64,000 nt of DNA from Flavobacterium lacus (GCF_003268815.1 NZ_QLSV01000004.1:233273-297272); one strand, 5' to 3'; numbered from the stretch's first letter, positions 8,213 through 16,966 are shown. Made by a program: numbers and translations. Notes: generated by a model from the letters alone, not told the origin.

Positions 8213-9574
8213 TTATAACGTAACAATCTTCATCACTTTATTTTTTCTTAAGTATCCTTGAATGATATTTTTTGTATCGCGGTTGTTTTGCATCGGAATG
8301 ATGATGTTTCGAAGTACCTCAATATTTGTTATTTGATAATTCAAATCATAAAAACAATAACCTTTGTAGATTCCGTTTTCAATCAGAATAGCAGAACGTT
8401 CTTCAAGGCTTCTTCCTTTATCGATAACCACCATATTGTCATTTTGAAATTGACTGGCTTCAATAAACTCTTCAACGCGTGAATTATATTCATCAGTTGT
8501 TATTTCTCCCAGACAAGCCCCGTCACATTCTTTTATTTTATATTGAAAGCAGGCATTTTTTGTTTCGTATAAACCATTTAATTTCTGACACAAATTGTAT
8601 TTTTCTGTAATCTTGAATAAGGCACTTTTTCCTTCTTGAATAGAAGTAAATGAGGTGATTTCCTTTTTTCTCAAATCCGTTTTTTGCAGGGAAAGTTTTA
8701 AATAACCGTTTTCATCTTTAACAGTATACAAAGCCCATTGGAAAATGGTTTTTCGTTGAGCTCGATTGTATATTGGTTTATTGATTTTTATCTCTTCGCT
8801 TTCCTTTAAAAGAGCAATTAATTCGCTACCGGTTTCTTCATAAGTAACGGTATAAACTTCCGTTTGAATTTTTTTGCATTTGCGACTCGTTCCAGTAAAA
8901 TGTTGATTGACACGTTTTTTGATATTTTTACTTTTGCCAATATAAATTAGGTCACCTTTTTCATTGTGGATATAATAAATGCCGGTTTTGGATGGCAAAC
9001 TTTCCACTATATCCAATAATTTTGGTGACATACCGGACTTGATCTCGGTTTTCACCAAGCTTTTCATAATTTCTTTTTCTACATCTTGGGCTAAAAGCAT
9101 TTTGAATAACTTTACCGTAGCCATTGCATCACCCGTTGCACGATGTCTGTCAGCCATAGGAATTCCGAGTGCTCGAACCAATTTTCCTAAACTGTAGGAA
9201 GCATGTCCTGGCAATAGTTTTTTGGACAATTCAACAGTACAAAGTGTTTGTTTTTGGAATTTGAAACCCAATCGCCTGAACTCGGTTTGTAAAATTCTAT
9301 AATCAAAAGAAGCGTTATGTGCTACCACAATGCACCCTTCGGTAATTTCTATAATGCGTTTGGCTACCTCATAAAACTTTGGTGCCGAACGAAGCATGGC
9401 ATTATTAATACCAGTTAATTTCACCACAAACGGCTGAATCGGAATTTCCGGATTGACCAAACTGATAAACTGATCAACAACCGTATGACCATCAAATTTA
9501 TAGATGGCGATTTCGGTTATTCCTTCTTCGTTAAATTGACCTCCGGTGGTTTCTATGTCGAGTATTGCGTACAA
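8213..9574 (-). CDS. DnaQ-type 3'-5' exonuclease fused to a GIY-YIG nuclease domain
   Basis: 453 residues. The N-terminal DEDDh exonuclease shows ILDIETTG (Asp6, Glu8), AHNASFDYRIL and HRATGDA (His144, Asp149). From about 195 there is a UvrC-like GIY-YIG module (TGIYYIHNEKGDLIYIGKSKNIKKRV). A C-terminal region contains a Cys-containing NACFQYKIKECDGACLGEI segment like the one after the GIY-YIG domain of UvrC/Cho. It probably acts in DNA repair, combining strand incision with 3' trimming. This fusion is known in several phyla. It is separated by a short tandem repeat from the yggS-like gene downstream. Confidence 0.88.
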   Translation of the reverse strand: MYAILDIETTGGQFNEEGITEIAIYKFDGHTVVDQFISLVNPEIPIQPFVVKLTGINNAMLRSAPKFYEVAKRIIEITEGCIVVAHNASFDYRILQTEFRRLGFKFQKQTLCTVELSKKLLPGHASYSLGKLVRALGIPMADRHRATGDAMATVKLFKMLLAQDVEKEIMKSLVKTEIKSGMSPKLLDIVESLPSKTGIYYIHNEKGDLIYIGKSKNIKKRVNQHFTGTSRKCKKIQTEVYTVTYEETGSELIALLKESEEIKINKPIYNRAQRKTIFQWALYTVKDENGYLKLSLQKTDLRKKEITSFTSIQEGKSALFKITEKYNLCQKLNGLYETKNACFQYKIKECDGACLGEITTDEYNSRVEEFIEASQFQNDNMVVIDKGRSLEERSAILIENGIYKGYCFYDLNYQITNIEVLRNIIIPMQNNRDTKNIIQGYLRKNKVMKIVTL

Positions 9575-9578
9575 AAAG

Positions 9579-9606
9579 TGCTTAGTAATTAGTGCTTAGT
9601 AATTAG
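9579..9606. repeat. 14-bp tandem repeat, two copies
   Basis: GTGCTTAGTAATTA occurs twice head to tail in the gap between the exonuclease start and the yggS stop. It is a word-like intergenic repeat with no evident coding role. Confidence 0.75.
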
Positions 9607-9610
9607 TCTA

Positions 9611-10270
9611 TCATCTGCTTCCAAAGATACTACTTCCAATCCGAATCATGGTACTTCCGCATTCGATGGCGAGTTGATAGTCGCCGCTCATGCCCATGGA
9701 TAAAGTGGTCAGTTGGCAGTTGTCAGTTGTCAGTTGTTGATGTTGATTAAAAATAGATTTCAAATGTAAAAATTCACGTTTAATTTGCTCTTGATTTTCG
9801 GTAAAAGTAGCCATTCCCATCAAACCGACAATGCGAATATTTTCAAAGCTTTTAAATTCTTCCGAACGCAAAATTTCACTTAATTCCTGTTCATCCAAAC
9901 CAAATTTGGTGTCTTCTTCGGCAATGTGAATTTGCAACAAGCAATCTACCGTTCTTTTCCATTTAGCTGCTAATCGGTTGATTTCTTTCAACAACTTCAA
10001 ACTATCCACACCGTGAATCAAACTCACATACTGAATCATGTATTTCACCTTATTCGACTGAACATGGCCAATCATATGCCATTGAATGTCTTTGGGCATT
10101 TGTTCCCATTTATCCGTCATTTCTTGGATTTTATTTTCGCCAAAAATACGTTGACCAGCGATGTATGCTTCCATTAAATCAGCAACCGGTTTGGTTTTTG
10201 AAACGGCAACTAATATCACGTGAGGCGGAAGAGAGGATTTAATTTCAGTAAGGTTTTCTGTTATTGACAT
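9611..10270 (-). CDS. YggS/PLPBP-type pyridoxal phosphate-binding protein
   Basis: Cytosolic PLP homeostasis protein, 219 residues. It has the PLP lysine in VAVSKTKP (Lys25), the FGENKIQE motif, WHMIGHVQSNK, and LSMGMSGDYQLAIECGST near the phosphate-binding end. All expected motifs are intact. Residues about 179-189 (QLTTDNCQLTT) lie in the loop just before LSMGMS. They are encoded by a run of near-identical words (CAGTTGTCAGTTGTCAGTTG on the plus strand), which looks like an intergenic repeat accepted in frame. The protein is otherwise of normal length. Confidence 0.92.
   Translation of the reverse strand: MSITENLTEIKSSLPPHVILVAVSKTKPVADLMEAYIAGQRIFGENKIQEMTDKWEQMPKDIQWHMIGHVQSNKVKYMIQYVSLIHGVDSLKLLKEINRLAAKWKRTVDCLLQIHIAEEDTKFGLDEQELSEILRSEEFKSFENIRIVGLMGMATFTENQEQIKREFLHLKSIFNQHQQLTTDNCQLTTLSMGMSGDYQLAIECGSTMIRIGSSIFGSR
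9704..9740. repeat. In-frame word repeat inside the yggS-like gene
   Basis: Tandem copies of a CAGTTGT/CAGTTGG word sit within the coding region and encode QLTTDNCQLTT. Similar words occur between genes near 13893-13926 and 32777-32836. Confidence 0.65.
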
Positions 10271-10287
10271 TCTTTAATTTTTTATTT

Positions 10288-10341
10288 GAACACAGATTTA
10301 AGAAATTTTTAAAATTTTTAAAATTTCTTAAATCTGTGTTC
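10288..10341. repeat. 54-base palindrome between yggS-like and DUF1015 genes
   Basis: Arms 10288-10309 and 10320-10341 are perfect 22-base inverted repeats (outer word GAACACAGATTTAAG) with a 10-base AT loop. The ACACAGATTTAAG word resembles the one beside the GxxExxY cassette near 35.2 kb. The palindrome lies past the DUF1015 stop (10359) on the minus strand, so in RNA it would form a strong hairpin. Confidence 0.85.
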
Positions 10342-10358
10342 CTGAACGTTTATCTAAA

Positions 10359-11576
10359 TTATAATTCATATACCATCAACCCACTTCTGAACTTCGGTTC
10401 GATGTACGTACTTTTTGGTGGCATAATCAAATTGTTGTCTGCCAAGGCTTTAATTTCTGAAATATCCGAAGGAAAAAGCATAAAACCCACTTCAAATTCG
10501 CCTTCGTCTATCAATTCTTTGATGGTTAAAATAGATTGCTTTCCAGGAATGTATTCAATGCGTTCATCGTTACGCAAATCTTCAATTCCAAGTAATGGTT
10601 GAAGTACATTATCGTATAAAATTTGAGCATCTAAATTTTCTAAAATCGTTGGATTTTTGTTTTCCAATTTATAAAATAAAGCATAAAAATTTCCATCTAA
10701 ATACATCCCAAATTCAAACTTACTTTGTGGTTTCCATAATTCTTGTTCTTTGTTTTTGATGATAAAATGCTCACCTAATTGAGCTAAAAACGCATTCACA
10801 TCATGTCCATTTAAATCACGAATAATCCGATTGAATTCGTAAATTTTCACTTCACTTTCTGCAATTAGAAAACTCATAAAATAGTTTAAATTTTCATTTC
10901 CGGCCGTTTTAAATTCATCATATAACAACTCTGCCGAAGCTGAACGATGATGACCATCAGCAATATATAGTTCCGGAATTTGGTCAAACTGCTGTTGCAA
11001 CCACTGAATTTCTGCATCATTATCAATTTTCCACAATTGATGTTTCTCTTTGTTTGTGGTAGTATAATTGTAAATCGGAATACTTTTTTTCTTTTCAGAA
11101 ATCCATTGATTTATGGAAATATTATCTGGATAAGTTATCAAAACTGGCTCCGTATTAAACCCCGTTTGATGTAAATAATCCTTGAACAATTCCACTCGAT
11201 ATTGCAACGTGTCTTCGTGTTTTTTGATGACATTGTTTTTGTAATCGTCAATGGAAGTTCCGGCTACAATTCCGGTGAACGAATTGGTTTTTGTCTGAAT
11301 TTCATACACAAAAAAAACGGGTTTTGTTTCCTCCACAAAAACACCATCATTTTTAAAATCTTGGTATTTATGAGCTACTCCTTTAAAACGTTTATCCAAC
11401 GTAATTTTTTGCGAATGAACATAGGCCGGATGAATCACATGCAAAAACGAGTAAGGATTAAAACTTAACCAAGCCGCCAGCTCCGCTGAACTGTAATCAT
11501 CATAATTTCTGCAGGTTACTAAGCCAACTTTATCCGGTGTTGGTCGAACAGCTTTAAAAGGAACTATTTTTGACAT
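10359..11576 (-). CDS. DUF1015 family protein
   Basis: 405 residues, a conserved soluble protein found across bacteria and archaea. It begins with the family signature FKAVRPTPDKVG and contains the strongly conserved IADGHHRSASAELL (about 205-218), which looks like an enzyme or nuclease active site. The biochemical role is not established to my knowledge. In many genomes it neighbours 3-phosphoglycerate dehydrogenase and serine-synthesis genes, but that is not the case here. It stands between the yggS-like gene and a barrel gene. Confidence 0.9.
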   Translation of the reverse strand: MSKIVPFKAVRPTPDKVGLVTCRNYDDYSSAELAAWLSFNPYSFLHVIHPAYVHSQKITLDKRFKGVAHKYQDFKNDGVFVEETKPVFFVYEIQTKTNSFTGIVAGTSIDDYKNNVIKKHEDTLQYRVELFKDYLHQTGFNTEPVLITYPDNISINQWISEKKKSIPIYNYTTTNKEKHQLWKIDNDAEIQWLQQQFDQIPELYIADGHHRSASAELLYDEFKTAGNENLNYFMSFLIAESEVKIYEFNRIIRDLNGHDVNAFLAQLGEHFIIKNKEQELWKPQSKFEFGMYLDGNFYALFYKLENKNPTILENLDAQILYDNVLQPLLGIEDLRNDERIEYIPGKQSILTIKELIDEGEFEVGFMLFPSDISEIKALADNNLIMPPKSTYIEPKFRSGLMVYEL

Positions 11577-11580
11577 TAAA

Positions 11581-11633
11581 ATAAAAAAATAACCGTAAAG
11601 TTACAAATTTACAAATGCAACGCTACGGTTATT
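11581..11633 (-). terminator. Terminator after the barrel gene
   Basis: Arms AATAACCGTA (11588-11597) and TACGGTTATT (11624-11633) form a 10-bp stem. On the minus strand it is followed by a T-rich tract (11582-11589), placed 45 bases past the stop of the barrel gene at 11679. Confidence 0.65.
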
Positions 11634-11678
11634 TTCAATTTTATGCTTTGTCTAAGCTTTGTTTTCTTTAATCTTTAA

Positions 11679-12299
11679 TTAGAATTTGAATTCGAAAGAA
11701 AAATTAATGGTATTAATTTCTTCTAGTTTTCTTTCAACACCATTTTTTTTCATTTTAGTAAAATCAGATTGCGATTCAAAACCTATTCCAAAGTTTAAAT
11801 TTTTTGCTACACCAAATCGCAATCCAACATTAAAACCTAAACCAGCATTCCAACCTTGATTTCTATTTTTAAAAGTTTCATCAATTGTTTGAACTTCTTC
11901 TTTTAAAAGTGCATTTGCATAAACTCCAATTCCTCCATAAGCCGAAAGTTTACTGTCTAGCTGGTCTTCAAGAATATATAAAGAATAATTTAGGTTGATA
12001 GGAATTCTTAAGTAAGATTGTTTTAAAGCATAACTTTCACCAGCAGAAACGCCATTGGCATTAAAATCCATCAGTCCAATTCCAGTGCTAAACGTTGTTC
12101 CAGAAGGAAGTCTGTAAAAGAAAAGTACATCTCCGGCATTTATACTTCCATTCAATAGTACCATTCCGGATTGATTTTGTTTCGCAAAACCTAGTTTTCC
12201 TGTTACATTAAAACCTAATTCTTTTTGTTTTGATTCTTCTTGTGCTTTCACATTCAATGTGATTAATACGAGCAATAATGTAAAAATTGACTTTTTCAT
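11679..12299 (-). CDS. Outer-membrane beta-barrel protein
   Basis: 206 residues. A signal peptide ends near LNVKAQ, followed by short amphipathic strands and a C-terminal aromatic strand (TINFSFEFKF), as in the outer-membrane protein beta-barrel family common in Flavobacteriaceae. Motifs such as GLGFNVGLRFGVAKNLNFGIG are typical of porin-family barrels of about eight strands. No specific substrate can be inferred. It is followed on the minus strand by a hairpin terminator and preceded by the GRAM-like gene 45 bases away. Confidence 0.8.
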   Translation of the reverse strand: MKKSIFTLLLVLITLNVKAQEESKQKELGFNVTGKLGFAKQNQSGMVLLNGSINAGDVLFFYRLPSGTTFSTGIGLMDFNANGVSAGESYALKQSYLRIPINLNYSLYILEDQLDSKLSAYGGIGVYANALLKEEVQTIDETFKNRNQGWNAGLGFNVGLRFGVAKNLNFGIGFESQSDFTKMKKNGVERKLEEINTINFSFEFKF

Positions 12300-12344
12300 A
12301 TGTAAATAATTTAAAGGTTAAAAAAAATGTGATTATTAAGTGAT

Positions 12345-12869
12345 TTAGTGTTTAATGGAATCATTAATTTTAGTGGTCCAAACATCTCGTTCATTTTCAG
12401 AAACATAAAATTTTAATTCTTCGTCTGCTTTTTGAATAATTAAACTATTGTAAATAAATCCTAAAGTATTATGTTGCTTCACTTTGGTGATTTCTTTTAG
12501 AGGAATTTCAACGAAAGTCTTTTTGGAATTTAGTTTGTGAGGTTTAAACGCTAGTCTTTTTGTAGTAAGGATAAGTTTTCCTCCCGCTGAAAGCGATTTG
12601 CTTTTTAACGTCGAAGCCCCTTCAAAAATCAATTGTTCATCGTTATTTAGCTCAATAATTGTTTTTTTTAGCACTCTATCGGTTGCAATTTTTGTCATCA
12701 CCGGAAAAAGAATCCCCATAAATAGTCCAAAAAAAGTAGCATTAAATATAAATTGCCAAATATTGAACTTTTCTCCCCAAATAAATCCAAACAGAGCCAT
12801 TATACTGGCATATGTAAATCCCAAAATAATTGTTTGCACAATCATTAATTTTAAACTTAATTTTACCAT
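12345..12869 (-). CDS. Two-helix membrane protein with GRAM/PH-like domain
   Basis: I place the start at the ATG at 12869 (MVKLSLKLM), giving 174 residues. A 24-residue upstream extension is possible in frame but looks non-coding. Two membrane segments (about 8-30 and 38-60) precede a GRAM/PH-like beta domain (EQLIFEGASTLKS ... GGKLILTTKRLAF ... VEIPLKEITKV). Such domains bind lipid or protein partners in eukaryotes; the bacterial role is unclear. It lies downstream of the AraC-family gene on the same strand and may be cotranscribed with it. Confidence 0.7.
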   Translation of the reverse strand: MVKLSLKLMIVQTIILGFTYASIMALFGFIWGEKFNIWQFIFNATFFGLFMGILFPVMTKIATDRVLKKTIIELNNDEQLIFEGASTLKSKSLSAGGKLILTTKRLAFKPHKLNSKKTFVEIPLKEITKVKQHNTLGFIYNSLIIQKADEELKFYVSENERDVWTTKINDSIKH

Positions 12870-12944
12870 GTTTTTAGATTTATTACAATGCAATACTACA
12901 ATGCAATAAAATCTTAAAATTGTAAAATTGAGACAATGCAAAAA

Positions 12945-13805
12945 TTAATTTTCAAAATACCAGTAAGTGTCTTCGAGACCGAGATGTGAAACTTTAGAAA
13001 GTAAGGTGTTCGGCGTTTCTTTAGTAATTGATTTAAAGTGTTTTATAAAATGTGCTTGATCATAATACATACTAAATAAAGCAACGTCAGTTAGATTTGT
13101 TTTGTCTTTATTTTGATGAAAATAATTAAAAGCTTGTCGGAACATCACCATTTTTCTATATTCCTCAACCGACATAAAGGTATGTTTGTTAAATAAACGG
13201 AGAAGAGTTTTTCTATTAACTTTTAGTTTTTCTGATAATTCGGCCACTTTAATACCGCCATTGGAAATTATAATTTCGCCAAGAGCTTTCTTAAGAATTG
13301 GTTCGTCAAAAGACTTGAGTTTTTTTTCAAAAAAGTGATCTAAGAGTATGACTTTTTTTTCTACTTCTTTTTCAGAATAAACTTGACTTAAAATAAGGTT
13401 GAATTCATCTCCAAAATGTGTAAAATTTCCAAAATAAAATGTAATTATTTCATGTAGAGGCTTTTCTATGAAATGATTTATACCTAAAGGATTAAAAACA
13501 ACGCCAATTTTATCAAAAGCACCGCATATACTTACTTTTATACTTTTTTCTTTATTAATGGAATAGAGTGGTTGAAGACCACTATTTTTTGACGGTTTTA
13601 TGCTAGACTCATCATTTGATATAAGAACTTCTGAATCTTTATAAACCGTTAATGCATGCTTATAATTAGGGTAGAAAATAAAGTTTTTTTGATAATTTTG
13701 ATCTTCAGATTTGTGAAAATAGTAATAAGAAATGTACTTGCTTATCTTGTTCGATGCAGGTTTTTGTGTAATAAAAATATCATTGTCCTTTTTTGAATCT
13801 TCCAA
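12945..13805 (-). CDS. AraC-family transcriptional regulator
   Basis: 286 residues. The C-terminal third (about 185-275) is an AraC DNA-binding domain with two helix-turn-helix units (IKVAELSEKLKVNRKTLLRL, then the second helix region with YYDQAHFIKHFK). The N-terminal part resembles the DUF6597-type domain of Bacteroidota regulators (KISKYISYYYFHK) and would sense an unknown signal. It precedes the GRAM-like membrane gene. The target is unknown. Confidence 0.85.
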   Translation of the reverse strand: MEDSKKDNDIFITQKPASNKISKYISYYYFHKSEDQNYQKNFIFYPNYKHALTVYKDSEVLISNDESSIKPSKNSGLQPLYSINKEKSIKVSICGAFDKIGVVFNPLGINHFIEKPLHEIITFYFGNFTHFGDEFNLILSQVYSEKEVEKKVILLDHFFEKKLKSFDEPILKKALGEIIISNGGIKVAELSEKLKVNRKTLLRLFNKHTFMSVEEYRKMVMFRQAFNYFHQNKDKTNLTDVALFSMYYDQAHFIKHFKSITKETPNTLLSKVSHLGLEDTYWYFEN

Positions 13806-13892
13806 GATGATTTAAGTTAAAATCTTAAAATTGAATAAATGAAAAGTTTTTATTTAGTGAAGTTGTTTATTCAAGATTCAATGCAAGTTATA

Positions 13893-13926
13893 AGTGTTCA
13901 GTAACTGCCAACTGATTACTGAACAC
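13893..13926. repeat. Word-repeat hairpin downstream of the hbd-like gene
   Basis: AGTGTTCAGT (13893-13902) and ACTGAACACT (13917-13926) are perfect 10-base inverted arms. The loop contains CTGCCAACTGATT, the same words found at 9.7 and 32.8 kb. It lies 3' of the dehydrogenase gene on the minus strand and could act as a hairpin end. Confidence 0.6.
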
Positions 13927-13934
13927 TGAATACT

Positions 13935-14822
13935 TTACTTAAACTGCTTCGAAACGTTCTCCGCCTTTTTACTCTCCGAATAATCATAAAAACCTTCTCC
14001 GGATTTTACACCTAATTTTCCAGCCATAACCATATTCACTAAAAGTGGGCAAGGAGCATATTTTGGGTTTTTGAATCCGTCATACATTACGTTTAGAATA
14101 GAAAGACAAACATCCAAACCAATAAAATCGGCGAGTTGTAACGGTCCCATTGGGTGAGCCATTCCTAATTTCATTACGGTATCTATTTCTTGAACACCAG
14201 CAACGCCGTTGTACAATGTTTCGATTGATTCGTTAATCATTGGCATCAAAATGCGGTTGGCTACAAATCCCGGATAGTCGTTTACTTCCGTTGGCGTTTT
14301 GCCTAATTTTACCGATAAATCCATAATGATTTTAGTTACTTCATCCGAAGTGTTGTAACCACGAATGATTTCAACTAATTTCATAATCGGCACCGGATTC
14401 ATAAAATGCATTCCAATTACTCGCTCAGGGTGAACCACCTGTGCCGCAATTTGCGTAATAGAAATGGATGAAGTATTCGTGGCCAAAATCACATTATGAT
14501 CACAGATTTCACTCAATTGTTTAAAGATGTTCATTTTTAGACCCACATTTTCGGTAGCAGCTTCTACCACTAAATCCGTTCCAATAACACCATCTTTGAT
14601 GTCAGTGTAAGTAATAATATTTGAAATGGTTTTGTGTTTATCCTCTTCCGAAATGGTTCCTTTTGTCACCATTCTATCCAAGTTGGAGGCAATCGTTGCC
14701 ATTCCTTTTTCCAACGATTTTTCGGAAACATCAATTAATTTTACGGTAAATCCGCTTTGAGCAAAGGTGTGGGCAATTCCGTTACCCATAGTTCCTGCTC
14801 CGATTACTGCGATTGTTTTCAT
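13935..14822 (-). CDS. hbd: 3-hydroxybutyryl-CoA / 3-hydroxyacyl-CoA dehydrogenase
   Basis: NAD(P)-dependent oxidation of 3-hydroxyacyl-CoA to 3-oxoacyl-CoA, in fatty acid breakdown or butanoate metabolism. 295 residues. The N-terminal Rossmann fold has GAGTMGNGIAHTFAQSG (8-24). It is followed by ATNTSSISIT, then HFMNPVPIMKLVEII with the catalytic His, and DYPGFVANRI. The C-terminal helical domain ends with GVKSGEGFYDY. All catalytic residues expected for the family are present. A 59-base palindrome lies just upstream of the start codon. Confidence 0.93.
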   Translation of the reverse strand: MKTIAVIGAGTMGNGIAHTFAQSGFTVKLIDVSEKSLEKGMATIASNLDRMVTKGTISEEDKHKTISNIITYTDIKDGVIGTDLVVEAATENVGLKMNIFKQLSEICDHNVILATNTSSISITQIAAQVVHPERVIGMHFMNPVPIMKLVEIIRGYNTSDEVTKIIMDLSVKLGKTPTEVNDYPGFVANRILMPMINESIETLYNGVAGVQEIDTVMKLGMAHPMGPLQLADFIGLDVCLSILNVMYDGFKNPKYAPCPLLVNMVMAGKLGVKSGEGFYDYSESKKAENVSKQFK

Positions 14823-14840
14823 TCTATTTTAGTTTGTTTT

Positions 14841-14899
14841 GAACCATTAAGAAATTAAGTTTCATTAAGTCTTAATGTAACTTAATTTCTTAATGGTTC
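14841..14899. repeat. 59-base near-perfect palindrome
   Basis: Arms 14841-14860 and 14880-14899 are perfect 20-base inverted repeats (GAACCATTAAGAAATTAAGT). Inside lies a second 7-base hairpin (CATTAAG t CTTAATG, 14863-14877). It lies 18 bases upstream of the hbd start codon and downstream of the Gfo/Idh/MocA gene (ends 14924) on the minus strand, so it could end that transcript. Confidence 0.85.
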
Positions 14900-14923
14900 A
14901 TAATTTAAAAGTTTATTATGGTT

Positions 14924-15892
14924 TTATTTTTTTTCCATCGAATCAATAATCATATACGCCACTCTTAACGCCTCTGTTCCATCTTCCAACGTCACCACTG
15001 GAGTTGTGTTATTGTTGATAGCGTCCGCAAAAGTTTCCAATTCATCCAAAATGGCGTTGTTTAACGAAACTTCCGGATTGTCAAAATAGATTTGTTTTTT
15101 AATTCCCTCTGCATTTTGCAAAATCATATCAAAATCACCGGGAACTTCTGGTGCATCTTTCATTTTAACGACTTCGCACACTTTATCCAAATAATCGACA
15201 GAGATGTACGCATCCTTTTGAAAAAAGCGAGATTTACGCATGTTTTTCATCGAGATACGGCTCGAAGTGATGTTTGCCACACAACCGTTTTCAAACTCAA
15301 TTCGAGCATTGGCAATGTCTGGTGACTGACTCAAAACAGAGACGCCACTCGCGTGAACGGCTTTTACTTTCGATTTAACCACACTCAAAATCGCATCAAT
15401 ATCATGAATCATTAAATCCAAAACAACTGGAACATCCGTTCCTCTCGGATTAAATTCGGCCAAACGATGCGTTTCAATAAACATCGGATTATCAATCTGA
15501 TTTTTCACCGCAATGAAAGCAGGGTTAAATCGTTCAACGTGACCAACCTGACCTTTAACATGATATTCTTTTGCTAAAGCGATAATTTCTTCCGCCTCTT
15601 CAACGGTAGTTGAAATCGGTTTTTCAATAAAAACATGTTTACCTGATTTGATCGAAACTTTGGCACATTTATAATGAGAAAGAGTAGGAGTTACAATGTC
15701 AATTACATCAACAGCATGAATCAATTTGGCAATCGTATCAAATTGTTTATAACCAAATTCGGCGGCTATTTTTGCTCCATTTTCATGATTTTCATCATAA
15801 AAGCCAACTAATTCGTATTTTGAGGATTGATTGAGTAATCGCAAGTGTATTTTTCCAAGGTGACCGGCACCTAAAACGCCAACTTTAAGCAT
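14924..15892 (-). CDS. Gfo/Idh/MocA-family oxidoreductase
   Basis: 322 residues from the ATG at 15892 (MLKVGVLGAGHLGKIHLRLL). An upstream in-frame ATG at 15976 gives a hydrophobic extension without homology to the family and was not used. An NAD-binding Rossmann fold (GVLGAGHLG) is followed by KHVFIEKPIST (the EKP motif) and a beta-sheet domain with VLDLMIHDIDAIL. It should oxidise or reduce a sugar-like substrate. The substrate is not evident, and no sugar-gene neighbours exist. Confidence 0.85.
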   Translation of the reverse strand: MLKVGVLGAGHLGKIHLRLLNQSSKYELVGFYDENHENGAKIAAEFGYKQFDTIAKLIHAVDVIDIVTPTLSHYKCAKVSIKSGKHVFIEKPISTTVEEAEEIIALAKEYHVKGQVGHVERFNPAFIAVKNQIDNPMFIETHRLAEFNPRGTDVPVVLDLMIHDIDAILSVVKSKVKAVHASGVSVLSQSPDIANARIEFENGCVANITSSRISMKNMRKSRFFQKDAYISVDYLDKVCEVVKMKDAPEVPGDFDMILQNAEGIKKQIYFDNPEVSLNNAILDELETFADAINNNTTPVVTLEDGTEALRVAYMIIDSMEKK

Positions 15893-16123
15893 AAAAGTAA
15901 ATTTTATCAAAAATAGTAATAATAGAAGAATTGACAAGGAAGAATGATTTAAATTATTAATAGAATTACGAGCCATTCATCTTAATAAAATGTTATAACT
16001 GACAATTATCAGTTCAAATTTGATTGATAATGATTAACTTTACTTTAGATAAGTGTTGACTAATGAAAACATAAAAAAAACCACTAAAAGCGAACTATAA
16101 ACAACTGATTAAAACGAACTATC

Positions 16124-16966
16124 ATGAAACGAATACTATTCCCAACCGATTTTTCAGAAGCATCAAACAATGCTTTTGTCTATGCCTTGAAATTGGCGGA
16201 TGCTATCAAAGGTGAGTTGATTACCCTCCACGCTTATGAACTTCCTCAATTACACATGGGTGGGTTGCCAACCACACTAAAAGATGTTTACGACAGCATC
16301 GAGTTAGAAAATTTTGAAAATTTTAAAGATCAAATTCCAGTACTTCGCGATATAGCCGAAAAACACAATTTAGGTCACGTTAAAATAAGTAACATCTTAA
16401 AACATGGCGACTTGATTTGGACAATCAAAAAAGTAACTAAAGAGGAAAATATTGACTATGTAGTAATGGGAACCAAAGGTGCTTCTGGACTTAAAGAAAC
16501 TTTCTTGGGTTCTAATACCGGTACGGTAATTACTGAATTGGATACTTATGTCATTGGTGTTCCTGAAGAATCTGAGTTTTCAGGTATTCAAAATATTGTA
16601 TTTACAACTAGATTTCGTGAAAAAGATCTAAAGGCTCTAAAGAAAGTACTCAAATTAGCCAAACTTTTTGACGCGAAGGTGCATTGTCTTTACATAAAAA
16701 CAAAAAAAGACGACGTAAACCCTGTAATAATTGAGGACTGGAAATTTCTTTTTAAAAACGAAAAAGTTGTCTTTCACATTTTTGAAGATGAAAATGTGAA
16801 ACAAACAATTCTTAATTTTATTGATTCTTATAATGTTGATATGTTAGCCATGCTCAACTATAAACGTGGCTTTTTTGAAGAATTATTCAAACAAAGTTTA
16901 ACACAGAAGCTTTCGTATCATGTTAAAGTGCCTTTATTGGCTATTCATGAAAGTCGTTTAGATTAG
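16124..16966 (+). CDS. Universal stress protein with two UspA domains
   Basis: 280 residues in two tandem UspA-like halves (about 1-150 and 155-280). The first half has the nucleotide-binding signature G-2X-G-9X-GS (Gly116, Gly119, Gly129-Ser130 in GTKGASGLKETFLGS), so it probably binds ATP. The second half lacks that glycine pattern and may be a degenerate partner domain. Such proteins modulate survival under stress or energy shortage. The TAG stop abuts the large hairpin element that starts at 16966. Confidence 0.88.
   Translation: MKRILFPTDFSEASNNAFVYALKLADAIKGELITLHAYELPQLHMGGLPTTLKDVYDSIELENFENFKDQIPVLRDIAEKHNLGHVKISNILKHGDLIWTIKKVTKEENIDYVVMGTKGASGLKETFLGSNTGTVITELDTYVIGVPEESEFSGIQNIVFTTRFREKDLKALKKVLKLAKLFDAKVHCLYIKTKKDDVNPVIIEDWKFLFKNEKVVFHIFEDENVKQTILNFIDSYNVDMLAMLNYKRGFFEELFKQSLTQKLSYHVKVPLLAIHESRLD

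Noticed and set aside
15893..15976. N-terminal extension of the Gfo/Idh/MocA gene
   Set aside because: Hydrophobic, without family similarity; the Rossmann fold begins right after the ATG at 15892.
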